Positions 54,153-64,000 of a DNA stretch of 64,000 bases are shown here, one piece after another. The position numbers and the translations under genes were made by a program. Position 1 is the stretch's first letter. Every line of letters starts with the position of its first letter. Below the pieces are notes generated by a model. It did no database searches and had not been told where the DNA came from. It saw only the letters and a program-made list of their open reading frames with translations. This stretch comes from Cryptomeria japonica (Eukaryota; Streptophyta; Pinopsida; Cupressales; Cupressaceae), in contig NC_081407.1 in the NCBI RefSeq assembly GCF_030272615.1, positions 140,062,897-140,126,896 on the forward strand. Reading direction: 5' to 3'.

Positions 54153-56269
54153 ATGGCGACCCCCAAGGCAAGTGGATCCGCTACCCGACAAGCTCTCATC
54201 AAAGAAGATCAAAAGAATGACAATTTGGAGACAAGGATCGTGTCCAAATGGAGCAATATTGGAGACACCAACTTAGGGAACTTCAATGTGAAGAAGTTTC
54301 GAGAAGCACCCTACATCGGCAAGCCATCACCCATAGCCAAGAAGATAATTGAGAGTGGCATCATCAAGGCCGCAGGCTTCCTTCACGTAGTCAAATGTCA
54401 TGAGCTGATGATTGAATGTGCCAGGCACTATGATTCACATTCAAGGACAATCGTAGCCGAGGATGGAACTATCCTAGCCTATCTTTCAGAAGAAGCTATA
54501 AGTGAAGCTTTTCATCTCCCGAAGCCAAGAGATATGATCTACAAGAGCTTAGAAGGAGCTAGGTCTATCTATGAAGATGATCTTGATATCTGTCTGAACC
54601 TCATCAATAAGAATTGGCTACTCAAGAGTAGGCCTCGCTTGAACAAGATACCTAATACGCCACACAAAATTGATTTCCAAGACTTGATAACCATGCTCAA
54701 TCGGGTTATAGGTTCTTCTCAGGCCTTCTTCTTCGACAAATGGATGTTCTTCTTTATTCAAGTGATCGTCCAAGGAAAAGTAATGTTCAATTGGGCCCAA
54801 ATTATTAGCAACAACCTAGATGTGCAGTTGAGGAGGCTAGTCCCTACTAAGTCATTCCACATGAGTTCATATGTTATATATTCTTTAGTCAGAAGTTGAG
54901 TATGCAGGGCTACCACATAGAGGAGTTGTTGGGAGAGGGACAGGAGAGATAAGAGCATGTGATTCTTATGCTCAACTGCATCATCTGCCTAAGAATGACT
55001 ACAAGCTAGTCAATGACACCTTCACAATGTATATCACTAGGACATTGCAAGGAGGGATTCACCATCGACTGTCTCCGGAAGCACAAGAGCTCGTGAAGAA
55101 ACATGGTGCATGGTTCATTCAATTTCCAAAATTCACATCAGGGTCCATGGATGTCCTTCACCTCCTTATATGTTGCCAAGGTATCCTACAGATAGAATAA
55201 TACTACTTGAAGTGACTAGACAATTGGCAGCTTGTGCTAAAGCCTCAAGACATAAGCATGGAAATGGTATCCCCGTACCTATTTTACTGGGAAATTCAAT
55301 TGAAGTGTGTCCTAATTCTCAAGCAGCCGAAGATGCAGAAAAGGAACTATCTCTGTATTCATTCACATCCTTTGCCTCGAGAGAGAATTTTGATCCCCAT
55401 GGTCATATGGAAGAGACAGTTGGGAAGAAGTACAGACATGAGTTTCAAGTAGAGGACTTTTGGATGAATGTTCAAGATGATGTGGAGGTGAAAAGAAAGA
55501 TGCATTCTAGATTACCCTTAGATCTTATCAGGAAATGTAAAGTTTATAGTGTAGCCGATCAAGCACAAGACAGTGGTAGATATCTCCAATCATCCTATGA
55601 GAAGGAAGATAAAGAAGTGAAGATAGATTGGAATGAGCAAGAAGTTGCAGACCTGGGAGCATTGATGGACCTAGTTTTAAATTGCACTTGCAGATGGGTG
55701 GACGTACAACATCAAAAATTGAAGGAGCAGAATATAGCCATGACATTCACCCTAGAAGCAAGAACAGAAGAAGGAGAAGCAAGTGTGAGTGAGAATACTT
55801 CTCAGTCCAAGGGGTCAAAGAGAAAGGAAGGACCTGAGAAGAAAGAACCATCCAAGAAGAAACAAAAGATGAATCCTGATCATCCATCGAGTACTTCTTC
55901 TAGACATGAAAAGGAGATAAGTCAAGGAGAGGATCAAAGAGAGAGTGTATGAAGTTGATGAGTCTATGGAATCCACGGTGCAGAATGATAAACAAGGCAA
56001 AAGACGAACACCTCAACACTCATCAATTCAGTCTCTTCCTCTCCAAATTGGTGCTAATGAGCAACAAGACGAAAAGAATGATGATGAAGCAACATCTCCT
56101 TTCAGAGCTGAAGGGCCTTTGCCTGAGGAAATACAAGTAAGAGAGAAAATCTTCCATTCCAAATTGGCTAAAAGAAAGACTTATGAGGGTAGTTGTGCTT
56201 GAAGATGAAGATGAAGATCAAGTATTTGATTTGGCAAGTCTCCTAGGAAACTCTCAAGAAGAGATCTAA
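54153..56269 (+). pseudogene. Unrecognised retroelement-type ORF, family A
   Basis: ATG 54153 (MATPKASGSATRQALIKEDQ) starts a protein of about 700 residues. The frame is kept to about 54890, shifts for 54895-55130, returns to the first frame to 55952, then shifts again to end at TAA 56267. Visible parts: PSPIAKKIIESGIIKAAGF, then SEEAISEAFHLPKPRD (a strand-helix '...E-A-I...L-P' pattern), a hydrophobic FFFIQVIVQGKVMFNW block, VNDTFTMYITRTLQGGIHHR, GAWFIQFPKFT, a Lys/Glu/Ser-rich region with KKEPSKKKQKM (nuclear-signal-like), and an acidic C-terminus (VLEDEDEDQVFDLASLL). No enzymatic motif. A diverged relative lies at 60500-62411. It is probably the gene of a non-autonomous LTR element; the role is unknown. 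Confidence 0.65.
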
Positions 56270-57180
56270 AGGAAGAAGGCTACAAAGATGTCAAAGGTAA
56301 TCTAAGTTTGGGTGTGTTTTGTAGTTTCCCCTTATTTTCATAATTTTGTGGACTTTTTTGGGTGGAATGGACATTTTCTTCCCCAAATAGATATCCAAAT
56401 CTAGTGTCCAATTCTACATGAAAGTTTCACATGGTCTCTTGAGGCATTCTTTCCCTTGCTTCCCTTCACTTCACCCATTTATGGGAACTCGAAGTGGATT
56501 TGGACTCGTCTCCTATGTCCAAACATGGCCTCCACTTACACAACATTTCGTTGTAATCTTCTATTTTCTTCTTTCTAGACCTTTTAAGTTCCTTTAGGAC
56601 ATTTCATGTTTATTTCAACATCTCAAACTCTAATCCTTCCCTACACCAAACCCCTACAAGTCAACATTACTTCATTACCCTCATCCTTGTGGACTTTTGT
56701 TGTGGATGTGGACATTTGTTTCACATCCACATCCCATGTCTAGTCTCACATGATTTCTCCACACCTCTTATAACATATCCTTGTGGAAATTTCTCCCACC
56801 AACGAAGATCCATGACATCTAGTTCCCTTTCTTTTCTCGCAATTCCTCCCACAATTCTTCCTTGCGGATCTCCCTTGGCCACCTAGACTTCTTGACTTCA
56901 TTCCAAATGTCCAATCCTCCATCCACTTCTGCACTCTTTTCTTGTGAGAATTTTCCAAAGTCAAGATAAATTTAAACCACCTTCATCCCATTGTGTTGTC
57001 TAGTCTTGACCTAAAATCCTATATCCCATTCTCATTTCCGGTCCCTAAATAGATCTTTGCAATTCTTCTAGAACACCTTGTGTTCACTCCAACACTCCCA
57101 AATTGCTCTAGGATTTCCATTAATACTAGATTTGACCCTACAACTACACAAACGTGTTTTTGCTGTCCATAAACCATTGT
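56270..57180. other. Pyrimidine-rich downstream region
   Basis: CT-rich DNA with weakly repeated phrases ('tgtggactttt...tggacattt...', 'ttcttctagacc/aacaccttttaagttc'), suggesting diverged tandem units of a few hundred bp. It may be the 3' untranslated part of the family-A element. No purine tract or second LTR was found. Confidence 0.4.
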
Positions 57181-60100
57181 TTATTTTAAGGGAGTGGATT
57201 GAAATACATTTTCAGTGATAAATGGTAAGGGCGGTCCTGCCCCCATTAATGAAGTAGGTGATTTTAGGTCCTAAGGATCTGAGTGCCACATCTTGATTGT
57301 TCATCTTGTAGATTTCTTGGGATTAAACTTGCAGTGTGTTCCAAAATAATGATATCCACTTTCATGTTGAGATCCCACATGCAAATTGAAATGAAGGATA
57401 TCTACACTTTTGTAAATTGTAGAGTGCCATTCATGATTGTGGAATGTTGCGTTTTGTAAAATTCCTTAATTATTTATTAAATAGTTATCCAGTTCATCAG
57501 CAATAAGTTTTTCAATATAGCTAGGGAGTTGAGAGCAGGACAAAGAATACATTCAAACAGTGATAATTTCCATTCACACTAACTTAACTTTTTCTTTCCA
57601 CTCTCTGGTATTTTATAGATCAACAGAACAAGGTTTTTATTAAGAAATCATTCATTGTTCGAAAAAGTGTTTACACAGTGCACCTGATGCCCACGCTATA
57701 TCTGTTGTCGTTTTTCCATGTGTTGCTGGATGCAGACTTCTACAAAAATTCACCGACAGCGCCACACAGGTACGTCTCACACTATCCCACTATGGATGCA
57801 ATACATTTGAAGTCTTTGTCTGCTGGGACACTATTCCGTCACACCATGGTTGAGACCCCTTCTGTACGCTATTAACCAGAAAACTCCGCTACTCCATTTT
57901 GCATAACTCACGCCAATAAACATTAAACTCGGCTACCCACGCTACCTGTATGACTTGCAGGACCACGTTTGTGTTATGCCCGATATCAGGCCTCTGACTC
58001 GCGTGAATGGGGAAGCAATTGAAACTAACTTCTGCACCCGATATCGGGTCTTTTGGAAGACGGTGGAAAAGGTTGGTCTTATACCACTCTGCTATACCGC
58101 CATTAGTCTTCGAGAACGTGAGCTTCAGTAGTTTCTGCCAGATCCCACGAACAGAACACTCGGTTTTAATTCCAGTAGGCCAATCATGACTGGCGAAAGG
58201 AATCCATCACAAACTTTGATATATCAAAGATAATCAAACTTTTCTTCAGGCCAGATTTTTGTAAATCAATTTCCATCCCCCTGGAGTCTCCTGATGCCAT
58301 CTTTTATTTGCCAAAGTTGGTTAATCCCGTAATAGTTAGAGACTAATTACGGGGCTTTTATTAAAATAAAAAACTTTATTAACATGCTTTCACTTTATTA
58401 ACATGCTTTCATGTAATATTAATTATTTATATTTCTAAATGGAAGGATAATATAAGATAATTAATATCGTTTAATCTTTTTAGAACTTATTTATTAGGGT
58501 CATTACACCTTTCTACAAAGGATGGCCTCGATACGTCTCTTGGTACCCATGAATCTCATTAAAGCATTACCAAAATGTGGATTTGATGATGTCAAAGATG
58601 TTGATTTTGTTACAATATTAGGATCACAAGAAGATGACCATGCACAGTGATCATAGGGTGTGCTCGATTAGCCACGGGCAATGATTCTCATCATTGTTGC
58701 CCTCCCAACCATAAACGATATAGTGTTATCGTCTCCCCCGAGCACAGAAATTATATTTTTGATATATATATATATATATATCAAATCTGGATATGACTTT
58801 ACAGTATTGCTTCACTTCTTGAAGCTATATGAACAAGTTTATTTGCCATACAAAGAATACGATCTGTACGTAATAAGTTTGCTTTTCTAATGAATTTGCT
58901 GTGGCTGAAGAATGAAGTCAATCTGCTATGTAAGACGATCAGCAGTAGACCAAACACGAATTGTAGATGATAATGCACAGGCTGAAGGTGAAGGCGGATC
59001 TGCTTGTTCTTCTAATCGATTTGCTTGTATGTCTTGTATAATTCAAACTACCTTCAGTATGTTCAATCTGTTGTACACAGCGATCTGCCTTTATAATTAT
59101 TATCAAGTCGATCTGATCTTATAATATCGATCTGCCTTTCTTATTCGATAATCATCCTCATCAATAAGATTGTTCCTCTCAAATATATATATGCGTGGCA
59201 CCCTTTCACCAAGAGTCGGCCCTTAAACATCATGTCTCTTCATAAGTCGGCCCTTTCAAAACTTAACAAATATTTAATCAAAGCCCAATCGGTTATACAC
59301 ATACTGATTTAAATAATATTAGTTTTCGGTTATACACACACTGATTTAAATAATATTAGTTTGCTTATTAGTCACGCATATAAGAATTAAACGAATAGTG
59401 TATAAAGCATGGTGATAGTAAATAATCGGTTTACCAAATATGTAAGGCCGATAGGCCATTCACATATTTGGTCGTAGTTAGTCGGCTTGTAGGATTACTA
59501 CCGACGCTATATATATTATCAACAAAAGATGTGGGTGATCTCTTTAGTTGTGGGTTACCTTGTATCGTTTGCCAAGGTAGCTCAAATGTGTTGAATGGTA
59601 TATATTTCTAGAGTTTCAACGAATAAGAAGATAAGGAACTTCTAGGCCATAGGGTTTGTCTCTAGCAAAAGGTTTAAGGCATTTTCTTGTGTTGTAACAA
59701 TTTGGGTTTCATGCTTGTTGGTTAATAGATTTGTCATCATTGATTTATTTGAAAATGCCCAATCTGTGATGACAGATTTAAACATTAGTTGGAGAAGTTG
59801 TTATTTATTGATAACAACTTTCCTTTGAATTTTAGAGGTACAACTCCCTCTTATGATATATTTAGGGTTTTCAGGGATGTGTTTTAACCAAAAAGTAGGA
59901 AAGGTAAAGCAAAGAAAAGCAAATAACTCTTAGATTTTATTCCTAACTTAATGCAATTGAAAAACAAACTCAATGTCCCATTCTTTTAAAACCACAAATA
60001 TATAGAGCATGTAATTGAGATATTTTTCAGATGGTGTTAAACACAGACCAATAACCACATTCTAGACAAAAGAATTGTATATGAGCTTGAAATAATCCAA

Positions 60101-60499
60101 AACATAAATCAATATGAATTATCAAACACTTAAAATAGTTATAATGCAATGCAAGAATAATAACTTAGAAATCGTGTAAGAACACAAACTAAAAACTGGT
60201 ATCTTTTTTTTCAATGTTTAGAAACTGCATAGCACAAAGATTAACTGTCTTTGTGAATTAGAAAAATATTCTGTCTTTAACTCTGTCCAAAATTAAATCA
60301 TCTTTAATTAGAAAAAGATCCTTTGTAAGACTTATTGATTACATATAAATAATCTTTTGATGTAATTGATTCTAGTTAAAAGTTTCCTTAAAATTTGGAA
60401 TTTTAAACATTTGATAGCTTAAAAGTCTTTTTACAATAAAATAAAATAAAATGATAAATAGTTAAACATGGTGCTGAGGTGGCGTAATCTCTCCATCTA
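57181..60499. other. Host intergenic DNA with small repeats
   Basis: No gene recognised. It contains a (TA)n palindrome (58759-58784), a 19-bp direct duplication at 58373-58410, a 37-bp tandem duplication (59289-59362), and an 11-bp inverted repeat with 18-bp loop (59433-59472). The slightly GC-richer stretch 57660-58200 has no conserved ORF. Confidence 0.5.
59289..59362. repeat. 37-bp tandem duplication
   Basis: Two adjacent copies beginning tcggttatacaca and ending atattagttt differ at one base, so the duplication is recent. Confidence 0.85.
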
Positions 60500-62411
60500 T
60501 ATTATCTATCTTTCATTGGAGACAATGATGTCTGGGTATCAAGCTTGACTTTGTAGATATGGAATGCTTCAACAATAGGACCTGGTTCGTTGTGCTTGGG
60601 AATGATGACATTGTTGGCCCTTAGCTTCCAAACTGTTGTTTGTCCCAAATGTCCTCTAGTTTGTTTTGAAATGCTGTGAGATGACCAATGCATTATAACA
60701 AGTTGACAATATTACTGCTCAACTTCTTCATAGCTTCTACATTAAATGTTTATTTATCAGTCTTTCAATCATTGTTTTGAAGCTATCTTTGATAGTCGAA
60801 GCATTGAAAACAGGTGAACTATCCTTTGAATAAATGTTTGAGTTGATGGACAAAAAGTCAATTTGGACACTCATTTTGATTTGATTTCATCGTTTTAGTA
60901 ATTTGATTTGCTCTTGGATGTTTTTCTTGAGGGCCATCAACCTCCATCCAATGCTTTTCTTCCATAGGAGACATTTGTTTTCATTGGCATTTTGTAAAGA
61001 TTGTTTTGCAATAAGATTATTGTTTCCCATCTCAACCATTTCTTTGAGGTTTTTATGCACTATCACCTAGATTGTTTCTTCTTGCTTTGACACATTACTT
61101 TCATCATCAATCTCCTTCCTTTTGACATCAATCCCATTATATAATTTTTAACACCCACTATTGTGTCCTCAGTACCATTGTTATTCTTTCTTCTACAGTC
61201 CTCACCTCTCTAACATCCCAATTAATAGGCAATATTGTTTGTGTCTAGATATGAGCAAAATATATGTGATCTTCTATGCCTTGGATATCCCAATTTAATT
61301 GGAAAGTGTTGACTTGTCACAATGTCAAGCTCATCCAATCTTTTTTCTTGACCTCATATTCACTATCATAATTGGCTCAGTAATCCTCTATCCCAAGGAT
61401 ATGGGAGAAGCCATGTCCTCGCTGTAAGTTATTTCTAATATAATCTTTGTTGTTGAGTGGAAATCTCATCTTAAAGAAATGCATGGTGTATTTCACCAAA
61501 TCTCATTCAATATCCAATGCACCAGATAGTGATTTGTATTGATATTTAGCTAGGTCAATAGGGAAGGGGACACTTGCCTTCTTCCTTTCTTTGCACCTTT
61601 TGCACAATTCACCTACTTGTCTACAAATCTCTATCAGGATGATTTTCCACTCACATACTTGGGTAGTTGCATGGAAATGATGAAAAATCTTAACTTTTTT
61701 TTAGGTGAATATACAAAACTAAATGAAATAGCTCCCATATGTGTTGACTAATTGGGTAGCTTCTAGGGACATCCTCATGCCTATATCAACTCGTAGCTCT
61801 TGGACCACATGCATTATGAACACGTCATTCACTCTCTTGGAACTTCTCTGCAATTGGAGTTACAGGTAGAGATCATAGATTTGAGTTACCTCATCAAAAT
61901 TACCAACTACGACTAGTCTCGACTAGGCCCTTATGTCAACAATAGTGTAAAATAAATAGGAAGAGATGTAGAAGAATTTATCTAGCTGAAATTGGGTTAT
62001 TTACCTGTGAATTATGTCATTGATTATGGCACCCCAATCTATGAATTGTTTTTCCTAAGTAATTACCATAATGAATAGGTACATTCATTGCTTGAAGTGA
62101 TGAGCATCTTCATTACCATCTAGTTTGTGCAGGAGCACAATGATGTTTGAAATCTCATCTTCGAAATGGACCCATGTGATGAATTCTAGAACCAAGTTTG
62201 TGCATTGTACATCCATGGGAAAACCATCCACCTGCAACAATCCACTATCGACCATTCTTTGCATAATCGGGGACCTATTTTTTGCATTCATTCTCCTCCA
62301 AATGTTTTTGAGATTGTCATGCCCTAGTTTTGTATTCTCAATTTCAAGTATGGTGCTCTCTAAACTAGACAAATGCTCATATCCAAGGTATTTGTGCTTC
62401 ATTTTTTCCAA
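60500..62411 (-). pseudogene. Diverged second member of the family-A ORF
   Basis: Read on the minus strand from ATG 62411 (MEKMKHKYLGYEHL). Segments match the 54-kb ORF in order: SPIMQRMVDSGLLQVDGF with SPIAKKIIESGIIKAAGF; IDWGAII...FFYISSYLFYTIV with FNWAQII...FHMSSYVIYSLV; VNDVFIMHVVQEL with VNDTFTMYITRTL; YFI-stop-FCIFT with WFIQFPKFT; IILIEICRQ with IILLEVTRQ. The block around 'SEEAISEAFHLP' is missing (a deletion near 62080). Stops and frameshifts are frequent. A Lys-rich coiled-coil C-terminus follows at 60900-61100, and a last open stretch ends at 60502. No LTR was found around it. Confidence 0.65.
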
Positions 62412-64000
62412 AACCTAATTGTACAAGAGGCAAATTATGTTTTTTGACACAATTGAGCAAATCCAGAGGAATTTGAAGTTTAGCAAGCAATTCTGTATTA
62501 GGTAGGTTTTCATGAAATCGATCCTAACAACTGAAATTCTTCCCTTTACAAGCTATGAGAGCAGACAATAATTATGCACCTTATGCTCAAAATCTCTCTT
62601 GCTATGCACTGCTTTGGAATCCGTCTGCTTGACTTATTGGATGCACTTTGCAAATTCGTCTTCACACTTCCTTGTTTGCCTTTGACAATTGCCTATTAAA
62701 ATATCTTCTATGCATTTTGTATTAGTTTTATATTGGTTTGCATATAATGTTCTTGAGCTTCGTAAGGTCATTAATGGCACTTTGAATGTTGGTGTGTCTC
62801 CTTTGGCCAAACTAATAATTGTTTTTTCCTATTGAAATATGAGCCGTTTTCAAATTTCTTGTTGGAGGTTTGAGGGGTTTTTGAAACCTTATCGGCCCTT
62901 GAAACCAAATTGTGTTGAAGATGCAAGGGGTAATTTTTCTCCACAAATGTCTTTTCAATGGGTCATCTTTAGATAATTTAATTGCTTGATCATGGTTGTG
63001 AATTGTTCAATTGCAATGTTCCACAAAGTTTCGAGATGGGGGGACCAAGGGCCTAAGTTTGGGGACTACGGCTAGGGGGTGGCCCAAATACATATAGTAC
63101 TTGAAAAATTAGTTATAAAAAGATCATTAGGGAATAAGTATAAGAACTGAAAATGAAACTTTGCCACACTATGTAAAGTTTACACTAATAAAAATAAAAA
63201 CATGACAATGATTGCTTTGAAATTTGAACATTAACAATGGTGTGTTGACTTTTGGAACTTTGGGAGCGAACCAAGAATAAGTAATTGGAATTGCAAATGA
63301 AACTTTGGTATACTAAGCAAAGTTAAAACTAAAAAATATAAAAAACATGGAAATGGTTGCATTAACAATAAGAATGATGGGTGGAGGTTTGGAGTAGAGC
63401 TCCCAACGTGATCAAGGGGCAATGCCCCTTGCGAGGATTGGGGGCAGAGCCCCCCAGTGGGGTTCATAGGTAGCACCCATGGTGGCTCCTTGATGTGATA
63501 TAGGGTTGGGTTGAGAGGCGGAGCCCCTGCTGGCAGGCACAAATAAGTCCTCCAAAAACTCACAAACCTTCATTACAAATGCCATTTTCACTATTTTTTG
63601 TTTAGGGTTGGGATGGTCAAGGGACTCCTAGGAGTCCTTAGGACATCCCAAGGACGTCTCGTTGTCCTCAATGTCTTGGTGGATCCCGACGGTGCTGGTG
63701 GTGCGGCAAGGGGGGTGCATCACTGTTCATTTGTCTTTGATGAGGTTTTGACAACCTTGTTTGACTTTGATGGGGTTGTGACAACCTTGTCGGGCTTTGA
63801 CATAGGTTTTGAAAACTTGAACAAGCTTCGAGAAATCCTCGCAAAATTCTTCTCTTTGCTCTTTTAGTGGGGGACAAATCAAAGTGTCTTCACGATCACA
63901 TTCGAGTCTTAAAATCTTCCCTTTTGCTTTATTTCTTGGATGCTCTAGATAGTGCTTTGCATTTTGACGAGTTCGTGAAAACCTTGTCGATCTCTGACAC
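62412..64000. other. Non-coding DNA with diverged repeats and GC palindromes
   Basis: No gene recognised. Two diverged units at 63130-63214 and 63274-63360 share 'aataagta...tgaaactttg...aaagtt...aaaacatg.aatg.ttgc'. Perfect short palindromes lie at 63414-63430 and 63440-63454. Short repeats of 'tttgatggggttgtgacaaccttgt' type occur at 63735-63815. Confidence 0.5.

Overview
This is a transposable-element-dominated stretch of a land-plant nuclear genome. It is AT-rich, carries plant-specific LTR and LINE families, and I could not identify one intact cellular gene. The very large elements, the long introns or intergenic spans full of decayed repeats, and the LTR families present suggest a giant-genome seed plant. 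A gymnosperm is my best guess, but that is an inference I cannot prove from the sequence. All coordinates and copy counts were read by eye.

Layout. (1) 401-23230 is one Ty3/gypsy element of the Tat type on the minus strand. It has LTRs at 401-1182 and 22490-23230, gag-protease-G-patch-RT-RNase H-archaeal-type RNase H-integrase between 20252 and 12724, and an antisense (plus-strand) plant mobile domain (PMD) ORF near its 3' end. That PMD ORF is split by a nested element (2738-9439) with copia-like LTR, primer site and polypurine tract, but no polymerase. The nested element carries a coiled-coil/four-CCHC-knuckle ORF and a roughly 1,100-codon ORF of unknown function. (2) 23236-31900 is host DNA with a solo LTR (24806-26095, perfect TSD), a possible first exon of a cellular gene (28714-28965), a tRNA-derived SINE, a diverged tandem repeat of about 140 bp, and a second solo LTR (30276-31704). 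(3) 31905-40463 is a full-length, inactivated plant L1-type LINE with a 13-bp target duplication, itself hit by a 0.5-kb solo LTR. (4) 40477-49814 is decayed non-coding DNA with a hAT/BED remnant and a probable 3.4-kb LTR. (5) 49815-56270 is the most unusual part. Seventeen copies of a 37-bp near-palindrome are spaced almost exactly 176-177 bp apart; next come a TATA box, a 5'UTR with an intron, and a damaged ORF of an unrecognised family. (6) 60500-62411, on the opposite strand, is a strongly diverged second member of that ORF family. (7) The remainder is non-coding.

How the parts fit together. Nearly every ORF is broken by stops or frameshifts. Several stops are single C-to-T changes away from the expected codon (CGA to TGA, CAG to TAG), as expected for methylated, silenced transposons. 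The accessory ORFs of three unrelated-looking elements (PMD, the nested-element ORF2, and the 54-kb/62-kb family) have no enzymatic motifs, and each has a similar short beta-strand/'T-x-E-x-V...L-x-x-P' module. This raises the possibility that non-autonomous or giant LTR elements here repeatedly carry proteins of one broad PMD-like superfamily.
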